Shown here one piece after another: positions 34,312 to 42,767 of a stretch of 64,000 nucleotides of DNA (position 1 is its first letter; each line of letters begins with the position of its first letter). The translations under genes and the position numbers were made by a program. The DNA is from JANMZO01 sp963763135 (lineage in GTDB: Bacteria > Actinomycetota > Acidimicrobiia > Acidimicrobiales > JANYDT01), in assembly GCA_963763135.1 (NCBI GenBank), contig CAVXNJ010000004.1:1116001-1180000 (forward strand). The letters are read 5' to 3'. Below the pieces are notes generated by a model, which saw nothing but the letters and a program-made list of their open reading frames with translations, did no database searches and had not been told where the DNA came from.

Positions 34312-34971
34312 CTAGACGTTTGGATCGCCCGTGCGGACCCGGTCTGCCCACTCAGCACCGCTGATGGTACCGATGTGGGCGACGCGAGCCGCGTCGACCG
34401 GTGAAAGGGCATCGGCCAGCCCGTCGATCCGCTTCCATTCGGCGATCGGCGTTTCGACCCCCTCCCGGGGAACATAGCGGGAGCGCTCCTGTTGTTCCGA
34501 GCGGTGAATGTATCTCGGACAGTTCGCAAATGCGTGTGTGATGTGCACACGTACTACCGCGTCGGCCTCCGGGTACAACGCAAGCTCAGAAGGATCATTC
34601 GAAAGTTCAGCGCGTCCTTGAACCCGCAGCCGGTTGGGTTTCTCAAACGAAATGAACAGCAATCCGACTTCTGGGTTGATCGTTACGTTGCCCAGCGAAA
34701 GGAACATGCCGTTGCCGTCGTAACTCGGAAACACGAGCGTGGATCGATCGAGCACGCTCACGAATCCCGGAGCACCGCCTTTGTACGAAACTGTCGGTCG
34801 GCCCTCGTGATCAACCGTCGACAGGAAGAACATGTCTAGGCCAGCGATGAACGCGCAGTTGTCATCCGACAGCGTCGCCGATCGCACATAGGCCAACCGA
34901 TCGGCCAGGTTTCGCGTTCCGAACGCGTCCTGCAACGCGCGGTGTTGGTCTCCGTAGAGGTCGTCGGGCAT
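34312..34971 (-). CDS. Pyridoxamine 5'-phosphate oxidase-family flavoprotein
   Basis: 219 aa, split-barrel flavin-binding fold: FIAGLDMFFLSTVDHEGRPT, KGGAPGFVSVLDRSTLVFP, GNVTINPEVGLLFISFEKP and RLRVQGRAELS. The C-terminal THAFANCPRYIHRSE is typical of the PPOX subgroup that acts on small organic substrates or binds heme/F420 rather than on PLP itself. The start lies 13 bp after the monooxygenase stop, indicating one operon. The pair suggests a shared flavin-linked oxidation pathway; specific substrate unknown. Confidence 0.88.
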   Translation of the reverse strand: MPDDLYGDQHRALQDAFGTRNLADRLAYVRSATLSDDNCAFIAGLDMFFLSTVDHEGRPTVSYKGGAPGFVSVLDRSTLVFPSYDGNGMFLSLGNVTINPEVGLLFISFEKPNRLRVQGRAELSNDPSELALYPEADAVVRVHITHAFANCPRYIHRSEQQERSRYVPREGVETPIAEWKRIDGLADALSPVDAARVAHIGTISGAEWADRVRTGDPNV

Positions 34972-34984
34972 CTGGTTACGGCGT

Positions 34985-36796
34985 TCAGCTCGTGAACGTC
35001 AGGCCAGCGAACTGACCGTCGGAGCGCCAATCCTCGAGCAGCTTGATGAACTCGATTGATCCCCCGCCATAGCTTCCGTTGCGAAGGCTCCGTTCGGCCG
35101 GCTTTCCTTCGTTGTTGTAGTAGCCGGGTGTGCAAGCCTCGAGGAACTTCTGATTGGCGGTGGACAGCCTCACGATGGTCTCCACCCACTTCTCCTCCGC
35201 CTCGGGCTCGGCTTCGATGGTCGCAACGTTGTGCTCGGAAGCATGGCGAAGGATGTGCGCCAGGTGCTTGCTCTGCTCATCGAGCATGTGCGGGAAGTTG
35301 ACGGTGAAGCCGGACTGAATGTTGCTGAAGATGAAGCAGTTCGGGAATCCGGTGCTGTGCATTCCGTGAAGGGTCGATGCACCATCGGCCCACTTCTCGG
35401 TCAGCGTGACACCGTCGCGTCCGAAGAGTTCGTAACCCGATCGCCGGGTGTACTCCGTGCCGACCTCAAAGCCCGTCGCGTAGACAATGCAGTCGAGTTC
35501 ATACTCGACGCCATTCGCGACGATTCCCTTTTCGGTGATCCTCTCGACTCCTCGACCCTGGGTATCGACCAACTCCACATTTGGACGGTTGAAGGTCGCC
35601 AGATAGTCGTCATGGAAGCAGGGACGCTTGCAGAACTGTCGGTAGTAGGGCTTGAGCGCTTCGGCCGTCGACGCGTTGGCCACGATGGTGTCGACACGGG
35701 AGCGGATTTGTTCCATCTTCTCGAAGTCGGCGAGTTCGACGTTACGTGACATCCCCTCGGCGCTCATGTCGGCCTCGCCCTTGCGGACCATGATCAGCAG
35801 GTTGCCGATGATGTCGGTCCAGCCGTCGTTCACGAGGTCTTCCGGTTCGAACGCGCCTGAGACGAGGTTGTTGAAGTTCTCCATGCGACGCTTCTGCCAG
35901 CCGGGCTCGAGCGATTCCGCCCACTGGGGGTCGGTGGGCCGATTGTTCCGGACGTCGATCGATGATGGCGTGCGCTGGAAGACGAACAGTTGGTCAGCAT
36001 GCTCACCGAGATGGGGCACGCACTGCACGGCGGTAGCACCCGTGCCGATGATCCCGACGCGCTTGCCTTTCAGGCCGACGAGTCCACCGTCGGAGGTGCC
36101 TCCCGTGTAGCCGTAGTCCCATCGGCTGGTGTGGAACGTATGGCCCTTGAACGATTCGATCCCAACGATGCCGGGAAGCTTGGGCCGATGCAACGGGCCA
36201 TTCGCCATGCACACGAATTTCGCGCGCATACGGTCGCCGCGATTGGTCGAGATGATCCAGCGACGCTCTGTTTCGTCCCAACGAAGTTCAGTCACCTCAG
36301 TCTGGAACAGGGCGTTCGTGTAGAGGTCGAAGTGTTCGCCGATCTTGCGGCTGTGCGCAAGGATCTCGGGCGCGTGGGTGTACTTCTCCTTCGGCATGAA
36401 GCCGATTTCCTCGAGGAGCGGAAGGTAGATGTACGACTCGACATCGCACATGGCCCCCGGATAGCGGTTCCAGTACCAGGTGCCACCGAAGTCTCCGCCT
36501 TTCTCGATGATTCGGAGGTCTTTGATTCCTGCTTCACGGAGTCGGGCCCCGGCCAACAAACCGCCAAACCCACCACCGATGATGACTACCTCGGTGTCGT
36601 CGGCCAGCGGATCGCGAACTATCGGTTCGACGTACGGGTCCTCAAGATACCGGGCAAAGTCGCCGGCGACCTCGATGTACTGCTCATTTCCATCAGTCCG
36701 GAGACGCTTGACGCGCTCCTCTTCGTACTTGCGTCGAAGCGCGTCAGGATCGAACCCTCGGGTTGGTTGATGATCGGTCTTCTGGTCAGTTGGCAT
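34985..36796 (-). CDS. Baeyer-Villiger-type flavin monooxygenase
   Basis: 603 aa. The ATG with GGGGGAG just upstream was preferred to a start ten codons earlier. FAD-binding GGGFGG at 74-79, followed by GGTWYWNRYPGAMCDVES, a strong marker of this class. The BVMO fingerprint FKGHTFHTSRWD is present, and a second Rossmann motif GIIGTGATAVQCVPHLG binds NADPH. These enzymes insert oxygen next to a ketone or oxidise heteroatoms using NADPH. The length fits cyclohexanone / phenylacetone / steroid-type BVMOs with an N-terminal extension. It is first in the operon with the PNPOx-like gene. Confidence 0.93.
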   Translation of the reverse strand: MPTDQKTDHQPTRGFDPDALRRKYEEERVKRLRTDGNEQYIEVAGDFARYLEDPYVEPIVRDPLADDTEVVIIGGGFGGLLAGARLREAGIKDLRIIEKGGDFGGTWYWNRYPGAMCDVESYIYLPLLEEIGFMPKEKYTHAPEILAHSRKIGEHFDLYTNALFQTEVTELRWDETERRWIISTNRGDRMRAKFVCMANGPLHRPKLPGIVGIESFKGHTFHTSRWDYGYTGGTSDGGLVGLKGKRVGIIGTGATAVQCVPHLGEHADQLFVFQRTPSSIDVRNNRPTDPQWAESLEPGWQKRRMENFNNLVSGAFEPEDLVNDGWTDIIGNLLIMVRKGEADMSAEGMSRNVELADFEKMEQIRSRVDTIVANASTAEALKPYYRQFCKRPCFHDDYLATFNRPNVELVDTQGRGVERITEKGIVANGVEYELDCIVYATGFEVGTEYTRRSGYELFGRDGVTLTEKWADGASTLHGMHSTGFPNCFIFSNIQSGFTVNFPHMLDEQSKHLAHILRHASEHNVATIEAEPEAEEKWVETIVRLSTANQKFLEACTPGYYNNEGKPAERSLRNGSYGGGSIEFIKLLEDWRSDGQFAGLTFTS

Positions 36797-36892
36797 AGCT
36801 CCCCCATTGCTTTGAGCGCTCGACATTCTGGCCGAACGATAGATGTTTCACCGAATTGAGTTGCCTGATTCTTTGTGGCACGCCGGACGCGA

Positions 36893-36929
36893 GAAGTGCC
36901 GCCCACCCGGCCGGGTGGCGCGGCACTTC
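36893..36929. terminator. Large GC-rich hairpin between thiolase and monooxygenase genes
   Basis: GAAGTGCCGC pairs with the distal GCGGCACTTC, and the core CCACCCGGCCGGGTGG (36903-36918) is a 16-bp perfect palindrome, with one bulged base between. It separates two co-oriented units and probably ends the thiolase transcript. No U tract. Confidence 0.6.
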
Positions 36930-36971
36930 CTATGCTGACGTAGTACTTCGCGCGTTGTTTTGCGGAAGGTC

Positions 36972-37012
36972 CTAAGTGGACTTAGCAGTCGGTCGACGCT
37001 AAGTGGACTTAG
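36972..37012. repeat. Two copies of the palindrome CTAAGTGGACTTAG
   Basis: A 14-bp unit (CTAAGT, two bases, ACTTAG) occurs at 36972-36985 and 36999-37012, centre-to-centre distance 27 bp. The second copy touches the duplicated thiolase tail. It could be a tandem operator or repeat-mediated debris. Confidence 0.7.
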
Positions 37013-37135
37013 TAGATTTCGAAGAGACCGACTGCGCCCTGTCCGCCACCGTATGCACAGCGGCGGACAGGCTTGAGCAGCCCGAAACCTACTTAGTAAA
37101 TTTCGAAGAGACCGGCTGCGCCCTGTCCGCCACCG
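37007..37135. repeat. Duplicated 3' end of the thiolase gene
   Basis: The 45 bp at 37091-37135, ending the thiolase gene with its stop, recur at 37007-37051 with two mismatches, 84 bp downstream of the gene's direction. The outer copy would encode GGGQGAVGLFEIY and a stop. Between them a 10-bp inverted repeat (37038-37047 with 37062-37071) can fold into a hairpin that includes part of the outer copy. It looks like the tail of a lost second thiolase or a local duplication. Confidence 0.85.
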
Positions 37136-38265
37136 ATACACATGGTGACGACGCCCCACTTGGCGCCACGGCGCTTGCCTTCCTGCAGGATGTGGCCGGC
37201 GCAACGGGTTCCGGTCATACCGAAGGGGTGACCGATGGCGATGGAGCCGCCGTTGACGTTGTACTTCGCCGGGTCGATTCCGAGGCGATCGCGGGAGTAG
37301 AGGCACTGGCTGGCGAAAGCCTCGTTCAGTTCCCAGAGGTCGATGTCTTCGACCTTGAGGCCGTGACGCTCAAGCAGACGGGGAACGGCGAAGACGGGCC
37401 CGATGCCCATTTCGTCGGGCTCGCAGCCGGCGACGGCCCAACCCTTGAAGGCCCCCATCGGGGTGAGACCACGACGCTCGGCTTCCTTGGCTTCCATCAT
37501 GACGACCGCAGCGGCTCCGTCGGAAAGCTGGGAGGCGTTGCCGGCGGTGATGTAGTTGCCCGGGCCGCGCACCGGTCCGAGCTTGGCCAGACCTTCGAGC
37601 GTCGTGTCGGGGCGGTTGCATTCGTCGCGGTCGACGATGGTGTCGACGATCGTCTCTTCCTTCGTCTCCTTGTTGACGAGCTTCATTTTCGTGGCCATCG
37701 GGACGATCTCGTCTTCGAACAGGCCGTTCGCCTGGGCAACGCCCATGCGGCGCTGCGACTCAAGTGAGTATTCGTCCTGGTACTCGCGGCTGACGCCGTA
37801 ACGCTCCGCCACGATGTCGGCCGTTTCGATCATGGCCATGTAGATCGCCGGGTACATGTCGGTGAGGGCCGGATCCATGTTGGCGGATCCACCCATGCCG
37901 GGGTTGGGCATCGAGATCGACTCGACGCCACCGGCTACGACGACGTTCGCACCGTCTTGCTTGATGTAGTTGGCGGCTGCGGCGATCGAGTTGAGGCCCG
38001 ATGAACAGTGACGCTGAATGGTCGAGCCGCCGGTGGTGATCGGCAGACCAGCGAGAAGACCGGCGAGGCGACCGAGGTTGCCCGCTCCGTGGGCTCCGTT
38101 GCCGAGGTAGAGGTCTTCCACGGCTTCGGGCTCGACGCCCGACTTCGCGACAGCATGCTTAATCGCGTGTGCCGCCATGGTCATGGCCGGGGTGATGTTG
38201 AATCCACCGCGGGCGGACTTGGCTAGCCCGGTACGGGCGTAGGAAACGATGACTGCTTCGCGCAT
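37093..38265 (-). CDS. Acetyl-CoA acetyltransferase-type thiolase
   Basis: 390 aa. The ATG has AGGAG nine bases upstream. Catalytic Cys in RHCSSGLNSIAAAANYI, His in GGSIAIGHPFGMTGTRCAGH and second Cys in CIGGGQGAAG are all present. Thiolases condense or cleave acyl-CoAs; this sequence is of the ordinary beta-oxidation / acetyl-CoA acetyltransferase type (MREAVIVSYARTGLAKSARG start). It lies downstream of the YbjQ-type gene on the same strand, whose frame currently overlaps its start. The 3' end is duplicated just downstream. Confidence 0.95.
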   Translation of the reverse strand: MREAVIVSYARTGLAKSARGGFNITPAMTMAAHAIKHAVAKSGVEPEAVEDLYLGNGAHGAGNLGRLAGLLAGLPITTGGSTIQRHCSSGLNSIAAAANYIKQDGANVVVAGGVESISMPNPGMGGSANMDPALTDMYPAIYMAMIETADIVAERYGVSREYQDEYSLESQRRMGVAQANGLFEDEIVPMATKMKLVNKETKEETIVDTIVDRDECNRPDTTLEGLAKLGPVRGPGNYITAGNASQLSDGAAAVVMMEAKEAERRGLTPMGAFKGWAVAGCEPDEMGIGPVFAVPRLLERHGLKVEDIDLWELNEAFASQCLYSRDRLGIDPAKYNVNGGSIAIGHPFGMTGTRCAGHILQEGKRRGAKWGVVTMCIGGGQGAAGLFEIY

Positions 38266-38713
38266 GTTTGAGTGCTCCTGAATTCTGATCGACAGACGAT
38301 CGGTCAAATGGTGGCCACCTTCCTAGTCGAAACGTGCCGAAATTTCGATTCGGCGAACCGCGGTTCAGATGGTCGGGGTGTCGCAGCGCCGAACTACAGG
38401 GCCTAACCGTTACCGCAGTTCCGTAAGCACAGATCTCCTGCCAGCCTCCCCCGACCTCGGTCGCATCAAATCGCATAGCCAAGACGGCGTTTCCTCCCTT
38501 GGCCGTAGCGGATTCGACCAGCCGGTTCTGGGCCTCTTCACGCGACTCGATGAGGTTCTTCGTCATGCCGCGAAGCTCACCGCCAAAGATCGCTTTGAAG
38601 CTTGCGCCGATCTGGCTTCCAATGTTCCGGGAGCGGACAGTGAGGCCGAACACCTCGCCGTGAACCTGCTCGACGACGTGGCCAGGAAGATCGTTCATCG
38701 TTGACAAAATCAT
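38159..38713 (-). CDS. YbjQ / UPF0145-family protein with an abnormal C-terminal extension
   Basis: 184 aa as given. Residues 1-107 match the UPF0145 (YbjQ, DUF74) family: FGLTVRSRNIGSQIGASFKA, GGELRGMTKNLIESREEAQ, ATAKGGNAVLAMRFDATEV, EICAYGTAVTVRP. Members form pentamers of unknown function, sometimes called heavy-metal binding. The family normally ends there; here 77 unrelated residues follow and run into the thiolase gene. Adding one C to the run at 38399-38401 would give VRPL and a stop at 38394, a standard ending, so a one-base deletion is likely. The ATG lies 7 nt after TATCGT. Confidence 0.8.
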   Translation of the reverse strand: MILSTMNDLPGHVVEQVHGEVFGLTVRSRNIGSQIGASFKAIFGGELRGMTKNLIESREEAQNRLVESATAKGGNAVLAMRFDATEVGGGWQEICAYGTAVTVRPCSSALRHPDHLNRGSPNRNFGTFRLGRWPPFDRSSVDQNSGALKHARSSHRFLRPYRASQVRPRWIQHHPGHDHGGTRD

Positions 38714-38720
38714 GTCCGTA

Positions 38721-38726
38721 ACGATA
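38721..38726 (-). promoter_or_regulatory. -10 box for the YbjQ-type gene (leaderless)
   Basis: TATCGT on the minus strand ends 7 nt before the ATG at 38713. Confidence 0.5.
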
Positions 38727-38767
38727 GGCAGCCCGTCGGTCGGACGGGACGAAGTCGTAGCGAGGCT

Positions 38768-39241
38768 CTAGACCCCGCTAGACCCCACGGTGGCCGCTTC
38801 TCGCCTCGCCAGGTACACCTTGTGGTCAACGTAGGTGCCGTCGACGTAGAAGCCCCAGCCTCGTCCGTGCGGTTTCCCGGCCCAGAACAGCGTCCAAACT
38901 GGCCGATCGTCGTGGAGTTCGATGATCCGGTGCACGTCAGAGCCACTGATCCGGTTGACGCGTCCCGGCTTCAACTCGCGGACTTCTTCGCCGAAGATTC
39001 CGCGTCGTTCGTTGTACCCGCCCTTCAGAATGAGGCTGATCGACCGGGAAAACGGATGGCTGTGTGGGTCGGGATCACCGTCGGGCCGAAGAATGGCGTG
39101 AAGGAAGATCGACCCCAGTGGGGTGTCGAAGCGCCATCGCTTGAGATAGGTCTGATCCGGCTGCGACGCGTCCGGAATGAACTGCTTTCGGGCGAATGAC
39201 CACCGCCATTCACCGTCTACCTGATTCGGCCTTCTTCCCAT
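38768..39241 (-). CDS. Cupin-fold protein of unknown function
   Basis: 157 aa from an ATG with GGAAGGAAAG upstream. PDPHSHPFSRSISLILKGGY is the first cupin motif (His-x-His, then Gly), and GRVNRISGSDVHRIIEL carries the second-motif His. One small beta-barrel, probably binding a metal. WTLFWAGKPHGRGWGFYVDG near the C-terminus is seen in bacterial cupins linked to phage or capsule genes, but I cannot assign a reaction. It is divergent from the DUF2520 gene and 55 bp before the YbjQ-type gene on the same strand. Confidence 0.75.
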   Translation of the reverse strand: MGRRPNQVDGEWRWSFARKQFIPDASQPDQTYLKRWRFDTPLGSIFLHAILRPDGDPDPHSHPFSRSISLILKGGYNERRGIFGEEVRELKPGRVNRISGSDVHRIIELHDDRPVWTLFWAGKPHGRGWGFYVDGTYVDHKVYLARREAATVGSSGV

Positions 39242-39323
39242 CGCTTTCCTTCCCGGCCGAATAGCCACCGATCGAGCGTAGTTCTGGCAGGCCTATGGGC
39301 CGAGCGATCGCCGTGTACCCTCC

Positions 39324-40085
39324 GTGAGCGTGACGCTGCTAAGCATTCGAATCATCGGGACCGGCCGAGCGGGCGGGGCACTCTCGCTGGCGCTCTCAAC
39401 CTGCGATGCCGTCGAACTCAAATCGACTCTTCGCCACGGCGACGATCTCCGGCATGCGGGCATCGACGTTGATGTCGTGATTCTCGCAGTCCCCGACTCG
39501 GTGATCGCCGACGTCGCCACGAGTATCGCCGTCGAATCCGAAACCGTAATCGCGCATATTTCCGGAGCGACCACCCTCGATGCACTCCTCCCCCACCCGC
39601 GTCGGGCGTCGCTGCATCCTCTCGTTCCGATGAGTGATCCGGAGTCCGGTGCCAGGGCGCTGAAAGGAGCGTGGATGGCCTTGTCGGGAGATCCGCTCAT
39701 AGACCGGGTTGCCGATGCTCTGCAGGGCCGGGTTGTTCATGTCGCCGAGTCGGATCGGGTTGCCTACCATGCCGCAGCCGTGATTGCCTCGAATCACCTG
39801 ATCGCGCTGATGGGGCAGGTCGAACGGGTGGCCGCGCAGGTCGGCGTACCGCTTGAGGCGTACCTGGATCTGGCCACCGAAGCACTGGAGAGCACCAGAA
39901 GGATCGGACCGGCCCGTGCCCTGCCGGGTCCGGTGGCCCGAGGTGACTGGCAAATAGTTCGTGCGCATGTTGCCGCCCTTGCGCCCCGGGAACGAGCGGC
40001 CTACGTTGCGATGGCCGAGCAGGCCGCGATCCTCGCCAAACGCGACTGGCCATCCGACATCCGCGATACTGACTTGTCGGACTGA
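39324..40085 (+). CDS. Rossmann-fold DUF2520-type protein
   Basis: 253 aa. IRIIGTGRAGGALSLALS is an NAD(P)-binding loop; DVDVVILAVPDSVIADVATS and VIAHISGATTLDAL continue the Rossmann domain. The C-terminal helical DUF2520 part has AYHAAAVIASNHLIALMGQV, resembling pyrroline-5-carboxylate reductase and ketopantoate reductase dimerisation domains. In many actinobacteria this gene lies beside panC; that partner is absent here. An NAD(P)H-dependent reductase role is inferred. Start GTG at 39324, or GTG at 39330. Confidence 0.88.
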   Translation: MSVTLLSIRIIGTGRAGGALSLALSTCDAVELKSTLRHGDDLRHAGIDVDVVILAVPDSVIADVATSIAVESETVIAHISGATTLDALLPHPRRASLHPLVPMSDPESGARALKGAWMALSGDPLIDRVADALQGRVVHVAESDRVAYHAAAVIASNHLIALMGQVERVAAQVGVPLEAYLDLATEALESTRRIGPARALPGPVARGDWQIVRAHVAALAPRERAAYVAMAEQAAILAKRDWPSDIRDTDLSD

Positions 40086-40105
40086 CCCCCTCAGGGCCCA
40101 AACAA

Positions 40106-40135
40106 AAGTGGCACCGGCAAGAGCCGGTGCCACTT
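40106..40135. terminator. Strong bidirectional terminator
   Basis: Perfect 13-bp stem (AAGTGGCACCGGC at 40106-40118 with 40123-40135) with an AAGA loop, between the convergent DUF2520 and cold-shock genes. Confidence 0.85.
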
Positions 40136-40192
40136 CACACTGAGGTTTGACCCGAGCCGAAGCTCAGGTCGTGCGGCTTACGCCGCGGAAAC

Positions 40193-40396
40193 TCAGATAA
40201 CTCGAACGTTGGCGGCGTTGGCGCCCTTCGGGCCCTGCGTCACTTCGTACTCGACCTTGTCGTTCTCATTGAGGCTCTTGTAACCGCCGCCCTGGATTGC
40301 GGAGAAGTGGACGAAAACGTCTGGTCCTCCATCATCCTGGGTCAAAAAGCCGAAGCCTTTTTCGCCGTTGAACCATTTCACGAGACCTGTTGCCAT
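40193..40396 (-). CDS. cspA: Cold-shock protein, CspA family
   Basis: 67 aa: ATGLVKWFNGEKGFGFLTQ (RNP1 KGFGF), DVFVHFSAI (RNP2 VFVHF) and NDKVEYEVTQGPKGANAANV. This is a canonical single-domain RNA chaperone, unlike the divergent domain in the fusion at 9235. AGGAG lies eight bases before the ATG. A leader of some 200 nt separates it from the upstream operon, as expected for cspA genes with regulatory 5' leaders, though no specific thermosensor fold was identified. Confidence 0.95.
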   Translation of the reverse strand: MATGLVKWFNGEKGFGFLTQDDGGPDVFVHFSAIQGGGYKSLNENDKVEYEVTQGPKGANAANVRVI

Positions 40397-40501
40397 GCTG
40401 TAACTCCTGTGTCTTTTGCTTTTTTTAACCGGCCGAACGGATGACATGGAGATGACAGCCGCACCCTAAGGTGCCGATCGAGTTGCCCTGCTTTGGCCAA
40501 C

Positions 40502-40521
40502 CCACTAGGACACGCTAGTGG
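40502..40521 (-). terminator. Small hairpin downstream of the VWA operon
   Basis: CCACTAG and CTAGTGG around a 6-nt loop, about 95 bp after the last VWA gene's stop and upstream of cspA. Possible terminator or part of the cspA control region. Confidence 0.4.
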
Positions 40522-40615
40522 AGAACTGAACCATTCGCGTTTCGCGCCCACTCAGCGAGGTTCGATGGTCCCTACGCAATCGTGAGCGCACTGATGCACG
40601 CGAAAGGTAACCGCG

Positions 40616-41770
40616 CTACGGAGAGCGATTCCAGAGCAGCGAAAGTGCAGCGGCGACCGCAACCAGCAACGCTCCGAGCCCGGCAAACACTGCGCTCAAC
40701 TCCACATTTCGCTTCTGCAGGACGACTTGTTTCGGAAGTTCGTCGAACACCTTGCCAAGCTGACTGGCGTCTTCGGCTTTGTAGTACTTCCCGCCGGTGG
40801 TCCGGGCTACTTCCTTGAGCGTCGGTTCGTCAACGATGAGGAAAGGCCGAATGTTTCCGCCCCCTCCCCCAAAACCACCATTGCCGCCTCCGAATCCACC
40901 GTTACCGCCAAATCCCCCGTCACCGAGGCCCTCACCTCCCAATTGCTGGGCCGTACAGATCGGTGCGGTCGGATTCGTGGTTCCGAAGCCGATTGTGTAC
41001 ACCCGTATACGGCGCTTCACCGCTTCGGGTGCGGCATCGAGCGGCTGGATCCCTCGTGTGTTTGCGCCGTCAGTGAGCAGGACGACGATGTCGGGTACAT
41101 AGCCCTCCGCCGGCGGCGGAATGGTGTCGGTCGGCGTGGGTGCCGGATCGGTCGACGGGGGCGTCGGGAACTGGTCAAAACCATCGCCTGACTCCGTGTT
41201 GACATCGTTGCCGATCGGTTTCACATCGTTGTTGACTGAGGCAATCGCGTCGATCGACTTCAACATCGCTGACCCGATCGCCGTACCGCGCGCCGTGGTA
41301 AAGCTGTCGATGGCGGCCTTCAGAGCCTTCTTGTCGGTAGTCGGGGGAACCACCAACTCGGCATATCCGGCAAACGCCACGATCCCGATGCGCGTGCCTC
41401 CGGGTTGCTCGGCGATGAATTTGCGCGCAGCATCCTGCGCAACGGTCAGTCGATTCGGTAGGACATCGCTTACGCACATCGAACGGGAAACGTCGAGCGC
41501 CAGGATGATCGAGGTTCGACCGATTGGCACCTTTACGGCAGCCTGCGGGCGGGCACTGCCCAGCGCGAGCGATGCCAGCCCGCCCAGAAACAGCGCCATG
41601 GGAACTATCCGACGCCATCGACTCTTCGACGGCATAGCTGCTCGAATCAGCGCGACGCTCGAAAACGCCACGGCGGATCGACGCTTGCGACGTCGCTGCA
41701 ACCAGTAGGCCCCAATGAGGACAGGCACCGCAAGGAGAAGCAGCAACGCATACGGCCAGGTAAAGGACAT
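40616..41770 (-). CDS. VWA-domain membrane protein (BatA/BatB type) with a Gly-rich insert
   Basis: 384 aa. Two N-terminal membrane segments (YALLLLLAVPVLIGAYWL; RIVPMALFLGGLASLALG), a von Willebrand A domain with MIDAS motif DVSRSM and LTDGAN, and one C-terminal helix (VFAGLGALLVAVAAALSLLW). Two loops interrupt the domain: a Pro/Thr-rich stretch (PTPPSTDPAPTPTDTIPPP) and a Gly/Phe repeat of GGFGGN/GGFGGG units. Start one base after the previous stop, with GGAAAGG upstream. In MoxR-AAA operons such proteins are thought to scaffold assembly or maturation of envelope enzymes. Confidence 0.9.
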   Translation of the reverse strand: MSFTWPYALLLLLAVPVLIGAYWLQRRRKRRSAVAFSSVALIRAAMPSKSRWRRIVPMALFLGGLASLALGSARPQAAVKVPIGRTSIILALDVSRSMCVSDVLPNRLTVAQDAARKFIAEQPGGTRIGIVAFAGYAELVVPPTTDKKALKAAIDSFTTARGTAIGSAMLKSIDAIASVNNDVKPIGNDVNTESGDGFDQFPTPPSTDPAPTPTDTIPPPAEGYVPDIVVLLTDGANTRGIQPLDAAPEAVKRRIRVYTIGFGTTNPTAPICTAQQLGGEGLGDGGFGGNGGFGGGNGGFGGGGGNIRPFLIVDEPTLKEVARTTGGKYYKAEDASQLGKVFDELPKQVVLQKRNVELSAVFAGLGALLVAVAAALSLLWNRSP

Positions 41771-41771
41771 G

Positions 41772-42767
41772 TCAGACCACCTTTCCAAACCAGAACAGCG
41801 AAAGTCCGGATCCAACCAGCAACAGAAGAATGCTGCCCGCCGACAGAATTCCGGTGACTTCGGACTTTTCCTTGATCGTTCTCCATTTCAGGTCGATCGT
41901 TTTGTAGATCGAACTAAGAGAAGCGCTGTCTTCCGCCGCGAAGTACTTGCCATCGCTGACTTTCGCGATCTCCTGGAGGCTCGCTTCATCAAGTGCTGTC
42001 GCCACACTGAAGCCGTCAATCTTCACCGTGGTTCCGCCCGGACTTCCGACGCCAATCGTGTTGATCTTGACCCCTGCCACCGAGGCCAACTTCGCCACAT
42101 CGACGGGAGCGGGATCGCCACGGTTCTCGCCGTCGGACAGGAGGATCACCGCGGCTGAACCGTAGAACCCGATGTCGAACACGGCGCCATCAGGACCTTC
42201 ACTCAGCTTCGTTGGGTCGACCGCGAGCGCCTTGCCGGCGATGGCGTTGAGCGAGGAAAAGATCCCCTGGCCGAGCGACGTACCTCCCTGGGGTTTCAGC
42301 CGATCGATGGCAGCCAACACATCGGCCTTCGTCTTCGTGGGCTGCTGCGTGACAACGCCACCGTCGTTGAACGCAACGACTCCGATCTTGATGGAAGACG
42401 GCTGTTTCTCGACGAAGCCTTTCGCCGCGGCCTTCGCGGCGTCGATGCGGGTCGGCTTCAGATCGTCAGCGCGCATACTGTTTGAGACGTCGAATGCCAG
42501 GATCACCGTGCCCTCTCGATTGGGAACGCTGATCGTTGTGGCCGGACGCGCCAGGGAAAGGAGCAGCGCCGCCAGACCGAGGAAGAAGAACACGAACGGG
42601 ACATGGCGTTTCTTCCGCAGTCTGAGGGTGGCCGCGGTTGGCGCAAACCCGAGCGTGGCCAGTTCCTGAGCTCGCTGATTACGCCGCCGGACGAGCGCGA
42701 GGTAACCGGCAAAGAGCAGTGGCAGCAACAGCAGAGCGCCGAGCATGGGGGCGAGAAGAAAGGTCAT
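41772..42767 (-). CDS. VWA-domain membrane protein (BatA-like)
   Basis: 331 aa. Topology as for its neighbour: N-terminal helices (MLGALLLLPLLFAGYLALV; VPFVFFFLGLAALLLSL), VWA domain with DVSNSM and LLSDGENRGD, and a C-terminal helix (ILSAGSILLLLVGSGLSLFW). The ATG overlaps the stop of the DUF58 gene in TGATG and has AGGAGG seven bases upstream. It is a paralogue of the following gene; two VWA proteins are usual in MoxR operons and may form a heteromer. Confidence 0.92.
   Translation of the reverse strand: MTFLLAPMLGALLLLPLLFAGYLALVRRRNQRAQELATLGFAPTAATLRLRKKRHVPFVFFFLGLAALLLSLARPATTISVPNREGTVILAFDVSNSMRADDLKPTRIDAAKAAAKGFVEKQPSSIKIGVVAFNDGGVVTQQPTKTKADVLAAIDRLKPQGGTSLGQGIFSSLNAIAGKALAVDPTKLSEGPDGAVFDIGFYGSAAVILLSDGENRGDPAPVDVAKLASVAGVKINTIGVGSPGGTTVKIDGFSVATALDEASLQEIAKVSDGKYFAAEDSASLSSIYKTIDLKWRTIKEKSEVTGILSAGSILLLLVGSGLSLFWFGKVV

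Noticed and set aside
36893..37012. Palindromes and duplicated tail considered as insertion-sequence ends
   Set aside because: No transposase, no target-site duplication and no terminal inverted repeats of matching length.
36848..37306. A 152-codon Arg-rich frame covering the thiolase 3' duplication
   Set aside because: It runs in a shifted frame of the thiolase and duplicates only because the DNA does.
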